Assembly: GCF_039602135.1 (NCBI RefSeq)
Contig: NZ_CP125942.1
Span: 3,539,829-3,603,828 of the forward strand
Reading direction: 5' to 3'
DNA length: 64,000 nt
Source of the DNA: Glutamicibacter sp. B1
GTDB taxonomy: Bacteria; Actinomycetota; Actinomycetes; Actinomycetales; Micrococcaceae
Shown here: positions 8,999 through 18,279 of the stretch, piece by piece
Layout: every line of letters begins with the position of its first letter
How positions within the stretch are numbered: the first letter of the stretch is position 1
Notes under the pieces: model-generated
What the model was told of the DNA's origin: nothing
Databases searched by the model: none
The model's input: the letters and a program-made list of their open reading frames with translations, nothing else
Program-made: the position numbers and the translations under genes

Positions 8999-9571
8999 TT
9001 AGAAAGGCGGTTCGTCAGCGCCTGGGTTGCCCCAGCCGCCACCATTGTTTCCGCCGGTGCTCCATGGATCAGCGGCTGGAGCATTCCAACCGCCACCCTG
9101 TTGCGGCTGCTGCTGACGCGGCTGCTGCGCTGGGGCACCTTGCTGTGGTGCGTTGGAGAATCCTCCACCGCCACCATTGCCGAAGCCACCGTTGCCACCG
9201 CCGGAGCGCTGGGTACGGGTGACCTTGGCGGAAGCGAAACGGAGCGATGGGCCGATTTCATCGACCTCAAGCTCCATCACGGTGCGACGTTCGCCTTCCT
9301 TGGTGTCGTAAGAACGTGAACGCAAACGACCCTGGGCGATGACGCGCATGCCCTTGGTCAGCGTTTCAGCAACGTTCTCTGCAGCCTCGCGCCATACCGA
9401 TGCACGCAAGAACAGGGCTTCCCCGTCCTTCCATTCATTGGACTGGCGGTCAAAGGTGCGAGGAGTCGAAGCGATCGTAAAGTTCGCTACGGCTGAGCCG
9501 GAAGGCGTGAAACGCAGCTCCGGATCGGCGGTCAGGTTTCCGATGACGGTAATAACAGTCTCGCCTGCCAT
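8999..9571 (-). CDS. ssb: Single-stranded DNA-binding protein
   Basis: The 190-residue protein begins with an OB-fold (residues 1-110; [69 protein letters not shown]). A low-complexity Gly/Gln/Asn/Pro-rich linker follows. It ends in the acidic tip GADEPPF, which recruits replication and repair partners. The OB-fold forms tetramers that coat single-stranded DNA. The position between rpsF and rpsR is standard and links ribosomal protein synthesis with replication. Confidence 0.98.
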   Translation of the reverse strand: MAGETVITVIGNLTADPELRFTPSGSAVANFTIASTPRTFDRQSNEWKDGEALFLRASVWREAAENVAETLTKGMRVIAQGRLRSRSYDTKEGERRTVMELEVDEIGPSLRFASAKVTRTQRSGGGNGGFGNGGGGGFSNAPQQGAPAQQPRQQQPQQGGGWNAPAADPWSTGGNNGGGWGNPGADEPPF

Positions 9572-9626
9572 TGACTCTCCTTAGAAAGATTGAACGTTAT
9601 TTCTTACGACGGAAGGATTTGCGTAA

Positions 9627-9923
9627 TTAAACGCGAGCCTCTTCCGGACGGGTGACCTTGTGGCGCAGGATCTGCTCGTTGATCTTCAGCTGGCGCTCAA
9701 GCTCAGCGGAAGCGGCTGGTTCTGCGGTGTAGTTCACCACTACGTAAGTGGCTTCTGCCTTCTTCTTGATCTCGTAAGCCATCTTGCGACGACCCCAGAC
9801 ATCAACCTTTTCGATGGTGCCACCGTTGGAGCGAACAACCTCGAGGTACTTCTCGATGGTTGGCTCTACGGTGCGGTCATCGACCTCTGGATCAATGAGG
9901 ACCATAAGTTCATAAGCACGCAT
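9627..9923 (-). CDS. rpsF: 30S ribosomal protein S6
   Basis: The protein starts MRAYELMVLIDPEVDDRTVEPTI and carries GGTIEKVDVWGRRKMAYEIKKK, the S6 ferredoxin-like core. The reading frame is open upstream to 9968, but ATG 9923 is the real start because AAAGGAGGTGG lies just before it and it matches S6 homologues. At 98 residues it has normal length. S6 pairs with S18 in the platform of the 30S subunit. It is the first gene of the operon. Confidence 0.98.
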   Translation of the reverse strand: MRAYELMVLIDPEVDDRTVEPTIEKYLEVVRSNGGTIEKVDVWGRRKMAYEIKKKAEATYVVVNYTAEPAASAELERQLKINEQILRHKVTRPEEARV

Positions 9924-10109
9924 GTGAACCCACCTCCTTTGGGCTAAACGGTCGCGGTATTTCCGCAACAGGAGGTTCTTGCGTTATCCATGTACCAGAC
10001 GCCCAACTTTCGGGCATGCAGTAGCACAGACTTATCTAGTCTAGCCCAGAGATGCTCTGAGCTGTAGTCATGGTGTTGCACATCATGAATCGAAAATGCT
10101 GGTGCTGAT

Positions 10110-11303
10110 CTAGCCCTGATCTTTGAAAGCCAGTCCAATCCGGCGAGCGCCTTCTTTGAGGTTTTCTTCCGAAACGTGCCCAAAAGACAGTCTGAGATGA
10201 CGGGCAGCTTCTGTGCCCGGTCCGCTCGGGAAAAAGGCCCCTTGCTGATAGTCCACTCCATGGCTTCGTGCCGATTCAGAGAGTTTCTGCGGGTCAATCC
10301 GATCGCTGACAATTTTCGGCCAGAGGAATAGCCCACCGTTAGGAAGCTCTATGTCCAGGGCACCCTGTGTCTCGGTTTCCAAGGCAGTGGCGAGGACTTG
10401 AGCTCGGTTGCGGTAGGTAGCTCGTGCCTTGTCCAACGTTGCATCAAATAGGGTTTCCTCGTGGGTCAATGCCTCTGCCACGATGCTCTGAATCAAAGTG
10501 GACGAGTGTGAATCCTGCCGACTTCGCAGTGCGGAAATATCTGACCTCAGCCAATTCGGTACAACAAGCCAGCCTAGACGCAGTCCCGGACCAAGGGTTT
10601 TAGTGAACGTATTGATGTGGATGACGTTTTCAGAGTCATTAAATTCCCTGTAGGATGCGCTTTCTGTGCCAAAGTAAAGCTCCCGGTAAGGGTTATCAGC
10701 CAAGAGAACGAAGCCGTATTGGGCGGCAAGCTCGACAAGCCGTTGCCGATCGGGACGCGAGAGTGATCCTTGCGTAGGATTGTGGAAGTCTGGCACGGTA
10801 TACAGTGCTTTGGGGCGTACCCCCGCGCGCAATTGGCCTTCCAATGCATCCACATCTAATCCCGCAGCCCCGACCGGCACCGGCAGAATATTGGTGGTGG
10901 CCAGTTCCAATCCGCGAAGGAACAACGGAAAAATTGGGTTGTCGACGGCCACTAGGTCACCCGGGTTGATCAGCGCTTGGATAGCTAGTGATAACCCGTG
11001 AAAACCACCATTAGTGACGATGATGCGATCGGCTGAAACGCCTTCGCGGGCAGCTATCCATTCGCGAAGTTCGGTGATCCCTTCGGTTCGAGAGTATTGC
11101 AACGCTGGCACTCCGGATCTCAACAGCACCCGTTCGGTTGCTGCGGTGAGTTCAGCAACCGGAAGAACTTCCGGGTCGGGAATTCCACCCAAGAGCTCAA
11201 TAGAATCAGTGCGCGGGCTGCGCAGGGTGGCATCGCCAAAACCTTGTGGTTTGGAGAATCGGCCTACGAGTTCTGAAGTGTGTAGTGCGCTAGCGACGGT
11301 CAT
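10110..11303 (-). CDS. PLP-dependent aminotransferase, class I/II (2-aminoadipate/MocR-like type)
   Basis: The 397-residue protein has the fold-type I aminotransferase landmarks LLGGIPDPEVLP, LQYSRTEGITELREWIA, PDFHNPTQGS, LLADNPYRELYF and the PLP lysine in NTFTKTLGPGLRLGW. This resembles LysN/2-aminoadipate aminotransferases and the aminotransferase half of MocR regulators, without a DNA-binding domain. It would transfer an amino group between an amino acid and a 2-oxo acid. Its ATG overlaps the stop of the ABC ATPase gene by 4 nt and it is the last gene of the operon that starts at 17902, so it likely acts on a product of the imported compound. Confidence 0.9.
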   Translation of the reverse strand: MTVASALHTSELVGRFSKPQGFGDATLRSPRTDSIELLGGIPDPEVLPVAELTAATERVLLRSGVPALQYSRTEGITELREWIAAREGVSADRIIVTNGGFHGLSLAIQALINPGDLVAVDNPIFPLFLRGLELATTNILPVPVGAAGLDVDALEGQLRAGVRPKALYTVPDFHNPTQGSLSRPDRQRLVELAAQYGFVLLADNPYRELYFGTESASYREFNDSENVIHINTFTKTLGPGLRLGWLVVPNWLRSDISALRSRQDSHSSTLIQSIVAEALTHEETLFDATLDKARATYRNRAQVLATALETETQGALDIELPNGGLFLWPKIVSDRIDPQKLSESARSHGVDYQQGAFFPSGPGTEAARHLRLSFGHVSEENLKEGARRIGLAFKDQG

Positions 11304-12982
11304 GCGATGACTCCTGCATAGGTATGGTTGGGGGTTTGTTGTGTGGCTCCTAAAGTGCTCTCGCCTCGTGAACTTGGCACCGAAGCAATCAATGCTTTGG
11401 TATAGGCATGTTCAGGATTTTCGAAGATCTTCTGACTCGTTCCGCTTTCAATAACAACTCCCTTTCTCATGACCGACACCGTGTCAGCAACCTGGCGAAC
11501 TAAAGCCAGATCATGAGAAACAAAGAGGTAGGTCAGCGAATGTTCGCGTTGCAACACTGCCAGCAGGTCAACAATGTCCGCCTGAACGCTCACATCTAAC
11601 GCAGACGTTGGTTCATCGAGCACGAGAATTTCAGGGCGCAGGCTGAGTGCGCGCGCAATGGCCACGCGTTGACGTTGGCCTCCGGAAAGTTGAGCAGGGC
11701 GCCGGGTGAGGAACGATTCGTTGAGTCCCACTTCTGCGAGTACTTCGAGGACTCGCTCTTTCTGTTCTGCTCGCGTTCCATATTTCAGCCGCGCTAGTGG
11801 TTCTTGGATTATTCGAGCCACCGACCATGAAGGATCCAACGACGCAAACGGGTTCTGATACACCAGCTGAAGTTGAGCTCTGGCTTCACGCCACTCTTTG
11901 GCGTTGCGATTGCTCAGATCCTTTCCAGCTAACGTGATCCGGCCGCCGCTTGGCGCTTCCAAGCCAACGAGCATCCTTACAGTAGTGGTTTTTCCGGATC
12001 CAGATTCCCCTACCAATGCATGGGTACTGCCGCGAGCTACCTCAAAACTCACTCCGTCGACCGCTTTGACCACTTCACTGCCCGCACCAAAGTGACGAAC
12101 TACCTGTTCAACGCGAATGACACCGTTCCCACTGGTAATTGGTTCAACTAAGCGTCCACGAGTATCCCGATAACGTTCAGTACTAAGCGAGGGAACATCT
12201 GACAATAATCGCTTCGCGTAGTCGGTCTGAGGATTAGCAAAGATCTGCGCAGAAGTACCCTCCTCCTGAACCTGTCCCTGTCGAAGGACTACCAAATGAT
12301 CGGTACGTTCAGCGGCAAGAGCCAAGTCATGGGTGATCAGCAACAGACCAATGTTTAACGACGTACGCAGCTGATCAAGCAAATCCAAGATCGTTTTCTG
12401 CACTGTTACATCCAGGGCCGAAGTCGGTTCATCGGCAACAATTAGTGCTGGACGAGGCAAAACCGTCAACGCGATCAATACGCGCTGCAGCATACCGCCG
12501 GAAAGCTGATGAGGATATGAGTCATATACTCGCTGTGGATCGGGCAAGCCGACCTGTTCAAAGGTCTCAAGGATCAACTCACGCTGCTGGGCTATCCCCG
12601 TTACCCCGGTGAGGTCGGCCGCTTCATGGGCCTGTGATCCGATGGTTCGTACGGCATTGAGGGCCGTACCAGGATCCTGCGGAACGTAACCTAATTCGGA
12701 CCCGCGAAACTTACGCAGACCTCGCTGAGACAGAGCCAGCAGGTTCTGTCCCTCGAAGAGGACTCGTCCATCAGCACGACCGACGCCTTCGGGAAGTAGG
12801 CCAAGAAGCGCCTTGGTAATTGTTGATTTTCCTGAGCCCGACTCACCAATCAATGCCAGTGCCTGACCGCGTCGAAGTTGGAATTGAACATCGCGAACGA
12901 CGTGATTTTTCCCGTACCAAACGTTCAGACCATCAACCTGCAGTAAGAAGTCATCCACCTGCGTAGAACTGTGGTTCGTCAT
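11300..12982 (-). CDS. Dipeptide/oligopeptide-type ABC transporter, fused double ATP-binding protein
   Basis: The 560-residue protein contains two complete ABC ATPase domains in one chain, corresponding to OppD plus OppF. Domain 1 has Walker A GESGSGKST, signature QLSGGMLQR and Walker B ALIVADEPTSALD. Domain 2 has GESGSGKTT, QLSGGQRQR and EILVLDEPTSALD. Both ends of domains carry the Opp-type YAKRLL and YTKALI extensions. It powers uptake through the two permeases encoded just upstream in the operon. The fusion is common in nickel/peptide importers of actinobacteria. Confidence 0.95.
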   Translation of the reverse strand: MTNHSSTQVDDFLLQVDGLNVWYGKNHVVRDVQFQLRRGQALALIGESGSGKSTITKALLGLLPEGVGRADGRVLFEGQNLLALSQRGLRKFRGSELGYVPQDPGTALNAVRTIGSQAHEAADLTGVTGIAQQRELILETFEQVGLPDPQRVYDSYPHQLSGGMLQRVLIALTVLPRPALIVADEPTSALDVTVQKTILDLLDQLRTSLNIGLLLITHDLALAAERTDHLVVLRQGQVQEEGTSAQIFANPQTDYAKRLLSDVPSLSTERYRDTRGRLVEPITSGNGVIRVEQVVRHFGAGSEVVKAVDGVSFEVARGSTHALVGESGSGKTTTVRMLVGLEAPSGGRITLAGKDLSNRNAKEWREARAQLQLVYQNPFASLDPSWSVARIIQEPLARLKYGTRAEQKERVLEVLAEVGLNESFLTRRPAQLSGGQRQRVAIARALSLRPEILVLDEPTSALDVSVQADIVDLLAVLQREHSLTYLFVSHDLALVRQVADTVSVMRKGVVIESGTSQKIFENPEHAYTKALIASVPSSRGESTLGATQQTPNHTYAGVIA

Positions 12983-12986
12983 GTCC

Positions 12987-13838
12987 TCATCTCACTTTCT
13001 TGAGCCAACGACTAATTCGATTGACTGATAGCACCGTGGCCACAATGACTGCCGCCGGAGCGTAAATCAGCCATGGCGCGGTGGGATACTCCTTGCCTGA
13101 AGCTACAAGTAGCCCCCAATCAGAGGACGGTGGAGGATCGCCATAACCAAGAAAAGCCAGGGAGGCGATCACCATAATGGATGTTCCAAATTGCAGGATT
13201 GCCAGGACTAGTACAGAACGCCCGGCGTTTGGAAGAATATGAAAAAACAGTGCCTGCAGACGGTTTCCACCTGAGAGAAATGAAGATTCCACGTAGGTGG
13301 CACCGCGAACCTTAATCACTTCGGCGCGCATTAGCCGGCCGAACACCGCGATTGCTGAAACACCGGTAGCAATGGCTGCATTAATCGTCTGGAATCCGAG
13401 CGAGCTTACGATGACCACTGCCAGAAGAAACCCGGGAATAGCCAGCAGTACGTCGATAATTCGTCCCAGTGCTGCGTCAACCCATCCACCGAGAAAACCG
13501 GCGAGCAGCCCGATACCGCTACCAACAACTAATCCGATGAGTACTGCGACTAATGCACTACTGACTGAAGAGAGCGATCCATGAACAACTCTGCTGAACA
13601 CATCGCGGCCCAGGTAGTCTGTTCCGAACCAATGTTGCAGACCCGGAGACACTAGCTTTGCCGAAGTATCCCCCACCTCAGGGCTATGAGATGTGAAAAA
13701 CGATGGGAATGCCGAGAAGAGCACGACCAGTGCAATGACCCCGAAAGAGATGATGACACTGATTGGGAGTGAACTTGGTCTTTTGCCTGGTGCACTCTTG
13801 ACTTCCTGATTTGTTTGAACTTGCAAAATCCCAGTCAT
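12987..13838 (-). CDS. ABC transporter permease, DppC/OppC type
   Basis: The 283-residue membrane protein has a single N-terminal helix, then the typical OppC opening HWFGTDYLGRDVFSRVVHGS and the EAA-loop-like segment RGATYVESSFLSGGNRLQALFFHILPNA. About six membrane helices are visible. It pairs with the DppB-type permease to form the channel for the imported solute. The start overlaps the end of the previous permease gene by 4 nt. Confidence 0.94.
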   Translation of the reverse strand: MTGILQVQTNQEVKSAPGKRPSSLPISVIISFGVIALVVLFSAFPSFFTSHSPEVGDTSAKLVSPGLQHWFGTDYLGRDVFSRVVHGSLSSVSSALVAVLIGLVVGSGIGLLAGFLGGWVDAALGRIIDVLLAIPGFLLAVVIVSSLGFQTINAAIATGVSAIAVFGRLMRAEVIKVRGATYVESSFLSGGNRLQALFFHILPNAGRSVLVLAILQFGTSIMVIASLAFLGYGDPPPSSDWGLLVASGKEYPTAPWLIYAPAAVIVATVLSVNRISRWLKKVR

Positions 13839-14818
13839 GACACCAGATCCTTCTTCTTTTTAGTAACTGAGGTGCGGGGGTCCAAGAAGGGAACACTTAA
13901 GTCAGCAATCAAGTTCACCAGCACAAAAATCACGGCTGAAAGGACTACAACGGCAAGCAAAACTGGTTGATCGCCGGCTCCCACCGAGCGCTGAACCAAA
14001 GTGCCCACACCATTGCGACCGAAGATCGTTTCGGTGATCACTGCCCCGCCAAGCAACTCTCCGATGAGCAAAGCCACCATAGTCACGGACGGCAATGCTG
14101 AAGGTTTAAGCAGGTGTCGGGCAAAAACTTTCACTCGACTTAACCCTCGGGAACGGGCAACCAACGCATAGTCCTGACGTGTTTCCACATCAAGGCTTGA
14201 GACCAAGACTTCGGCCAACGGTGCACTGACAGGAATTGCCAAGGTAAGCGCCGCGAAAAAGGTAGCCACCGGCGAATTTGGTTCGGTAATGGTGAAAGTA
14301 TGCAAAGTGAACCCGAAAATACTGATCAGTATCAGCCCGATGACGAAGTTAGGTACCGAGAGGAAAAACGAGGGAACAGAACGCAAGACTCCCGCAGCTG
14401 CCGGTGGCAGCAAGTGAACCCCAACGACAATCGCCACTGCGAGCACCAGAGCCAATATCAGCGCGGTCAAAGCCAGAAAAGCCGTAGATGGCAAGGCATC
14501 AAAGACCAGATCTGCAACCGGCAACCCCGATTGCAAGGAAATACCTAAATCTCCGGATACGAACCGCCCCAGGGCCAGCAGTAACTGGATCAGTACGGGC
14601 TTATCCAACCCGTAAAACGCCACGATGCGCGCGATGTCTTCTTCGCTCAGACCGGACTGTGGGTCACGCAATGAATTGGTAATCGCGTCTCCAGGAAGCA
14701 CTGAAACGACAATAAAGCTGAGTACATACGCCAAGAAGATAACAACAATCCCCTGTCCCAGTCGGCTGAGCACCAGATTCCGGTAACCCGATAACCGCGC
14801 ACTCACTGGGTCACCCAT
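13835..14818 (-). CDS. ABC transporter permease, DppB/OppB type
   Basis: The 327-residue protein has the DppB N-terminus (VVSVLPGDAITNSLRD, EEDIARIVAFYGLDKPVLIQ) and the conserved loop DYALVARSRGLSRVKVFARHLLKPSALP that docks onto the ATPase. Six membrane segments are apparent. The family usually reads FLPGDP; here the PGD triad is kept. Its start overlaps the end of the binding-protein gene by 16 nt, which suggests translational coupling. Confidence 0.94.
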   Translation of the reverse strand: MGDPVSARLSGYRNLVLSRLGQGIVVIFLAYVLSFIVVSVLPGDAITNSLRDPQSGLSEEDIARIVAFYGLDKPVLIQLLLALGRFVSGDLGISLQSGLPVADLVFDALPSTAFLALTALILALVLAVAIVVGVHLLPPAAAGVLRSVPSFFLSVPNFVIGLILISIFGFTLHTFTITEPNSPVATFFAALTLAIPVSAPLAEVLVSSLDVETRQDYALVARSRGLSRVKVFARHLLKPSALPSVTMVALLIGELLGGAVITETIFGRNGVGTLVQRSVGAGDQPVLLAVVVLSAVIFVLVNLIADLSVPFLDPRTSVTKKKKDLVS

Positions 14819-16446
14819 GCGGTGTAGAAGTTCGCATAAGCCAGACCGTTGTACTGAATACCCCGCACCTTTGGACTGCTCAGATACAGACGCTGAACTA
14901 GTTGAACTAAAGGAACAAAGTATGCCTGATCCAGAACATACTTCTGCAGATCGTCGGCCACCTTCGCCCGTTCCTCACGATTTCTAGCCTGAGCAATCTG
15001 ATCAGAAAGCTTGTTCAGTTTCTGGTCACTATCTCCGAGTTTGAACCAGTCTTCGCCACCATTGCGGTTCGTGAGGATACCGGCGACAGTACCAACATCG
15101 ACAAAGCTGCGAGAGGTGTGGAGCAAGGGTGGTTCGCTGTTCTGCCACGCCGAGTAATTGGCGACGTCGACAACTTTCAAGTTGAGTTTGATACCTATGC
15201 GTTGCAGTTGCTGAGCGATTAGCTCATCCACTGCCTTATCCGAAGGAACATAAGGGTTTGCCGCGAGGGTGATTTCAAGGAGCTTGCCATCTTTATATCG
15301 GTAGCCATCGGACTCCAGTTTCCAGCCATCTTTTTCTAGAGAATCCGTAGCTTTCTGTTGATCGAAGGCGAAGTAGTCAGCAAAGTCGCCTGCTTCGGGG
15401 ACAGTACCTTGGATGAACGTGGTTGCCGCTTGCCAGTCTTGGGTGTAGATCGTGGAAAGGATTTCTTGGCGATCGATACCGTGCTGGAGTGCCTGACGTA
15501 CGCTGGCTTGGTTGGTCGGGAAGGTTTGGGTATTTACTTGGAAACCATCTACGAAACCAAGGTAACGAGGAGTGGAAACGGAGAAGCCCTGGGAAATGAG
15601 AGAATCAATTTCCTGAGGTTCAACGTTGAAGGAAACATCAGCTTGACCTGATAGAACAGTGGATGTGCGGACCGACGCGTCCCTAACTACCTTGTAGGTA
15701 AGGGTATCTAGATAAGCCGGTCCCGAATAGCCAAGAGCCTTGGGACCCCAGCTATAGTCCTCACGTCGCTGAAGCACATAGCTTTCTCCCTGTTGCCAGC
15801 TCTTAAGCGTGAAGGGGCCAGAACCAATAGTCTTTGCAAGGTCAGCTTGTTCATCGGTGTTGCTCTTGAGAGTAGCGGGAGCTAGCAAGATGCAACCATG
15901 GTAGCCAAGGGTAGCGATAAATCCGAGGGTAGGTGACGAGAAATTGACCTTCACTGTTCTCGTGTCAGTAGCCTTGGCCGATTCAAAGTTTGCTGAGGGG
16001 AACAGTCCCACCTTCGCGATACCACGTTCGGCATCTCCCACGGCCCAAGCATTGATGTTTTCGACGACGGCATTGGCATCTACTGGTGAGCCGTCAGAGA
16101 AAGTCACATCCTTCTGCAGGTGCAGAACAAATTCTGTGGCGTCCGAATTTTCTTCCCAGCTTTCGGCGACCCACGGGCTCAGGTCTCCCTTTTCGTTGAC
16201 GTAAACAAGCTTGTCAGTCAGGTGCCCCCAGAGGTTACCTTCATAGCTGGAGATGGATGTCTTGCTCGAAATCCATCCCGCATCAAAACCTTGGATGAGG
16301 AAAGTCAGGGCTCCTCCTCGAACGGGCGTCGATGAGCCGACCGATTCCACATCAGGCTTATTTCCGCAAGCCGTGAGAATTGCCAAGGCCGCCAATGTGC
16401 CGGTTCCTGTCAGGAAACTGCGTCGCTTTACGAGCGTTGAAGTCAT
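14803..16446 (-). CDS. ABC transporter substrate-binding lipoprotein (SBP family 5)
   Basis: This is the solute receptor of the Opp/Dpp-type importer. The mature part shows LTDKLVYVNEKGDLSPWVAESWE, YVLQRREDYSW and ATDSLEKDGWK, typical of family 5 binding proteins. The signal peptide contains KRRSFLTG, a Tat-like twin arginine, followed by a lipobox LTAC. ATG 16446 (547 residues) is chosen because AAGGAT lies seven bases before it; the frame is open further upstream. The substrate cannot be predicted directly. The companion oxidase and aminotransferase suggest a hydroxyacid- or amino acid-containing compound rather than general peptides. Confidence 0.92.
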   Translation of the reverse strand: MTSTLVKRRSFLTGTGTLAALAILTACGNKPDVESVGSSTPVRGGALTFLIQGFDAGWISSKTSISSYEGNLWGHLTDKLVYVNEKGDLSPWVAESWEENSDATEFVLHLQKDVTFSDGSPVDANAVVENINAWAVGDAERGIAKVGLFPSANFESAKATDTRTVKVNFSSPTLGFIATLGYHGCILLAPATLKSNTDEQADLAKTIGSGPFTLKSWQQGESYVLQRREDYSWGPKALGYSGPAYLDTLTYKVVRDASVRTSTVLSGQADVSFNVEPQEIDSLISQGFSVSTPRYLGFVDGFQVNTQTFPTNQASVRQALQHGIDRQEILSTIYTQDWQAATTFIQGTVPEAGDFADYFAFDQQKATDSLEKDGWKLESDGYRYKDGKLLEITLAANPYVPSDKAVDELIAQQLQRIGIKLNLKVVDVANYSAWQNSEPPLLHTSRSFVDVGTVAGILTNRNGGEDWFKLGDSDQKLNKLSDQIAQARNREERAKVADDLQKYVLDQAYFVPLVQLVQRLYLSSPKVRGIQYNGLAYANFYTAWVTQ

Positions 16447-16486
16447 AATTAATATCCTTGATTCAAGAGTGTGAGTGAAATGAAAC

Positions 16487-17902
16487 TTAGAGTGCTTTGC
16501 CGGGGTTGAACACGGAAGCCGGGTCCAGAACATTTTTGAGTTCTAGCTGCAGAGCTCTGACTCGATCAGCGAGTTCCCATTCGGCCCAGCGCAACTTCAC
16601 ATTCCCTACACCGTGTTCACCGGTAATAGTTCCTCCCAGAGACAACGTCTTTTTGACCAAGGCATCTGCAGCTTGAGCCAGTGTGCGAGGGACGATATGT
16701 GAACTATCGTCCTCCTCGCGGTTTTGTGTAAGAAGGGGGTGCAGATTCCCGTCGCCAGCATGGGCAACCGCCGAAACCTTCACCCCAAATTCGTGTTCGA
16801 TTTCTGGGAAAAACTCGAAAATCTCTGCAAGTTTTGACGAAGGAACAGCAATGTCTTCCCCGATATGCCACTTGTGCGTTGGGAAGTTGCGTCCGGAACG
16901 TCGCAATTCCCACAGGGTCTGACCCTCTTCATCACTGACCTCGTTCAGGCGCCCTCCCAACGGGAGCACAATGTCCCTGAGGTCTCGAATCTGCTCGTCA
17001 ATGCCGTAGCCATCGAGCTCAATGAGCAGCAGCCCTGCCCCGTTTTCGCGTAGCGAGCTGCCTGAATTTGCGTCGATCGCTGTCAGGGTTGGTGCATCGA
17101 TGAGTTCAAGGACGGCCGGCTGCACCGTGGAGGTTTTGATCCTTTCTACGGCTCGGGCGGCATCGAGTGTATGGTCAAAGAAGAGACTCAGGGTCTTACG
17201 AGCGACGGGCAGCGGACGGATCCTCACGGTCGCCTGCACGACGATTCCTAGCGTGCCCTCTGAGCCGACAAACAAAGACACCAGATCAAGCCCGGTGACA
17301 CCTTTAAGCGAACGATGCCCCACCGTGATCAGAGAGCCGTCTGCAAGTACAACCTTCAAAGACAGGACAGATTCACGCGTCACCCCGTACTTAGCGCAAC
17401 GCATTCCTCCGGCATTAGTGGCGATATTTCCGCCAATGGACGAGATCGCTGCGCTTGCTGGATCTGGGGCATAGAACAAGCCCAGCGGTTCCAGTGCCCG
17501 GTTAAGATCCCCATTGAGCACGCCCGGTTCCACGACAGCCACACCATCACCGGCTGAAATCTCAATGATTTGATTGAGATTTTCAGTACTCAGTACCACC
17601 TGTGTTTCCTGGGCGGTTGCGCCTCCAGATAGCCCTGTCCCTGCGCCTCGCGGAACAATGCTCAATCCGTGCTTCGCCGCAGTTTTAACTATCGTTTGGA
17701 CCTGCGACGCAGAGGTAGGAAAGACGACAATGGGTCCCTGTTCAGGAAGGTCTGAACGCGTTGGATCAGCAGTTCGATCGTGCATGTATGCAACGGTCTG
17801 TGCCGATCCCGCGACAACTTCAATGTCAGCGTTAATGTGCGAAAGTTCTTCATGAAACTTTCGACCCGCTTGCTGTTCAATGTCGAAAACTACACTGCTC
17901 AA
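16487..17902 (-). CDS. FAD-linked oxidase of the GlcD/D-2-hydroxyacid dehydrogenase family
   Basis: The 471-residue protein has a PCMH/VAO-type FAD domain at the N-terminus (VVFPTSASQVQTIVKTAAKHG, PRGAGTGLSGGA, SIGGNIATNAGGMRCAKYG) and the GlcD C-terminal cap with AVAHAGDGNLHPL and ITGEHGVGNVK. Relatives oxidise glycolate, D-lactate or D-2-hydroxyglutarate to 2-oxo acids. It has no iron-sulfur partner here. The start is TTG 17902, preceded by GAGGGG six bases away. It heads the six-gene importer/aminotransferase operon, so a plausible route is import, oxidation of a 2-hydroxy group, then amination. Confidence 0.9.
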   Translation of the reverse strand: MSSVVFDIEQQAGRKFHEELSHINADIEVVAGSAQTVAYMHDRTADPTRSDLPEQGPIVVFPTSASQVQTIVKTAAKHGLSIVPRGAGTGLSGGATAQETQVVLSTENLNQIIEISAGDGVAVVEPGVLNGDLNRALEPLGLFYAPDPASAAISSIGGNIATNAGGMRCAKYGVTRESVLSLKVVLADGSLITVGHRSLKGVTGLDLVSLFVGSEGTLGIVVQATVRIRPLPVARKTLSLFFDHTLDAARAVERIKTSTVQPAVLELIDAPTLTAIDANSGSSLRENGAGLLLIELDGYGIDEQIRDLRDIVLPLGGRLNEVSDEEGQTLWELRRSGRNFPTHKWHIGEDIAVPSSKLAEIFEFFPEIEHEFGVKVSAVAHAGDGNLHPLLTQNREEDDSSHIVPRTLAQAADALVKKTLSLGGTITGEHGVGNVKLRWAEWELADRVRALQLELKNVLDPASVFNPGKAL

Positions 17903-17911
17903 TGCTGGCCC

Positions 17912-17942
17912 CTCGGTGAAAAGTTATTTGCTTTCCACCGAG
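17912..17942 (-). promoter_or_regulatory. Leader hairpin overlapping the ribosome binding site of the operon
   Basis: Arms 17912-17923 and 17931-17942 pair over 12 positions with one mismatch around a 7-nt loop. On the minus strand the 3' arm ends within GAGGGG, the ribosome binding site of the TTG start at 17902. Folding would partly hide that site, so translation of the operon's first gene may be controlled. Confidence 0.5.
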
Positions 17943-18279
17943 TATTGATGATTCAAATATTCACGCGCGCCTTTATGACTAGTGGCATCACCAGAGCTCA
18001 ACCCAAGGTCACGATTCGACTCCATGAAGCGAATGAGACAAGGCCCAAGGTCAACAAAACTACATATGCTACGTCTCTTTACATGCTTGTCAGCGCTGTT
18101 CTCGCCAGACACTTCGAATCATTCAGCAGCATATTGGCCAAGTGAATGGGAACAAAAGGATTCCCTTCCGAGGTTGTCCTAAAACCATGGCATCTGATTA
18201 TTCGATATGGTTTCTGTCGACGAAACCTACGGAGTTGTGCCTGCTGTTCCGAATCAAATTCACCTTCATTGAGTGACGG
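17943..18279. other. Intergenic region before the oxidase/importer operon
   Basis: No gene with a ribosome binding site is seen on either strand. It should contain the promoter of the leftward operon that begins at 17902. I found no convincing terminator for the acyltransferase gene. Confidence 0.4.
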
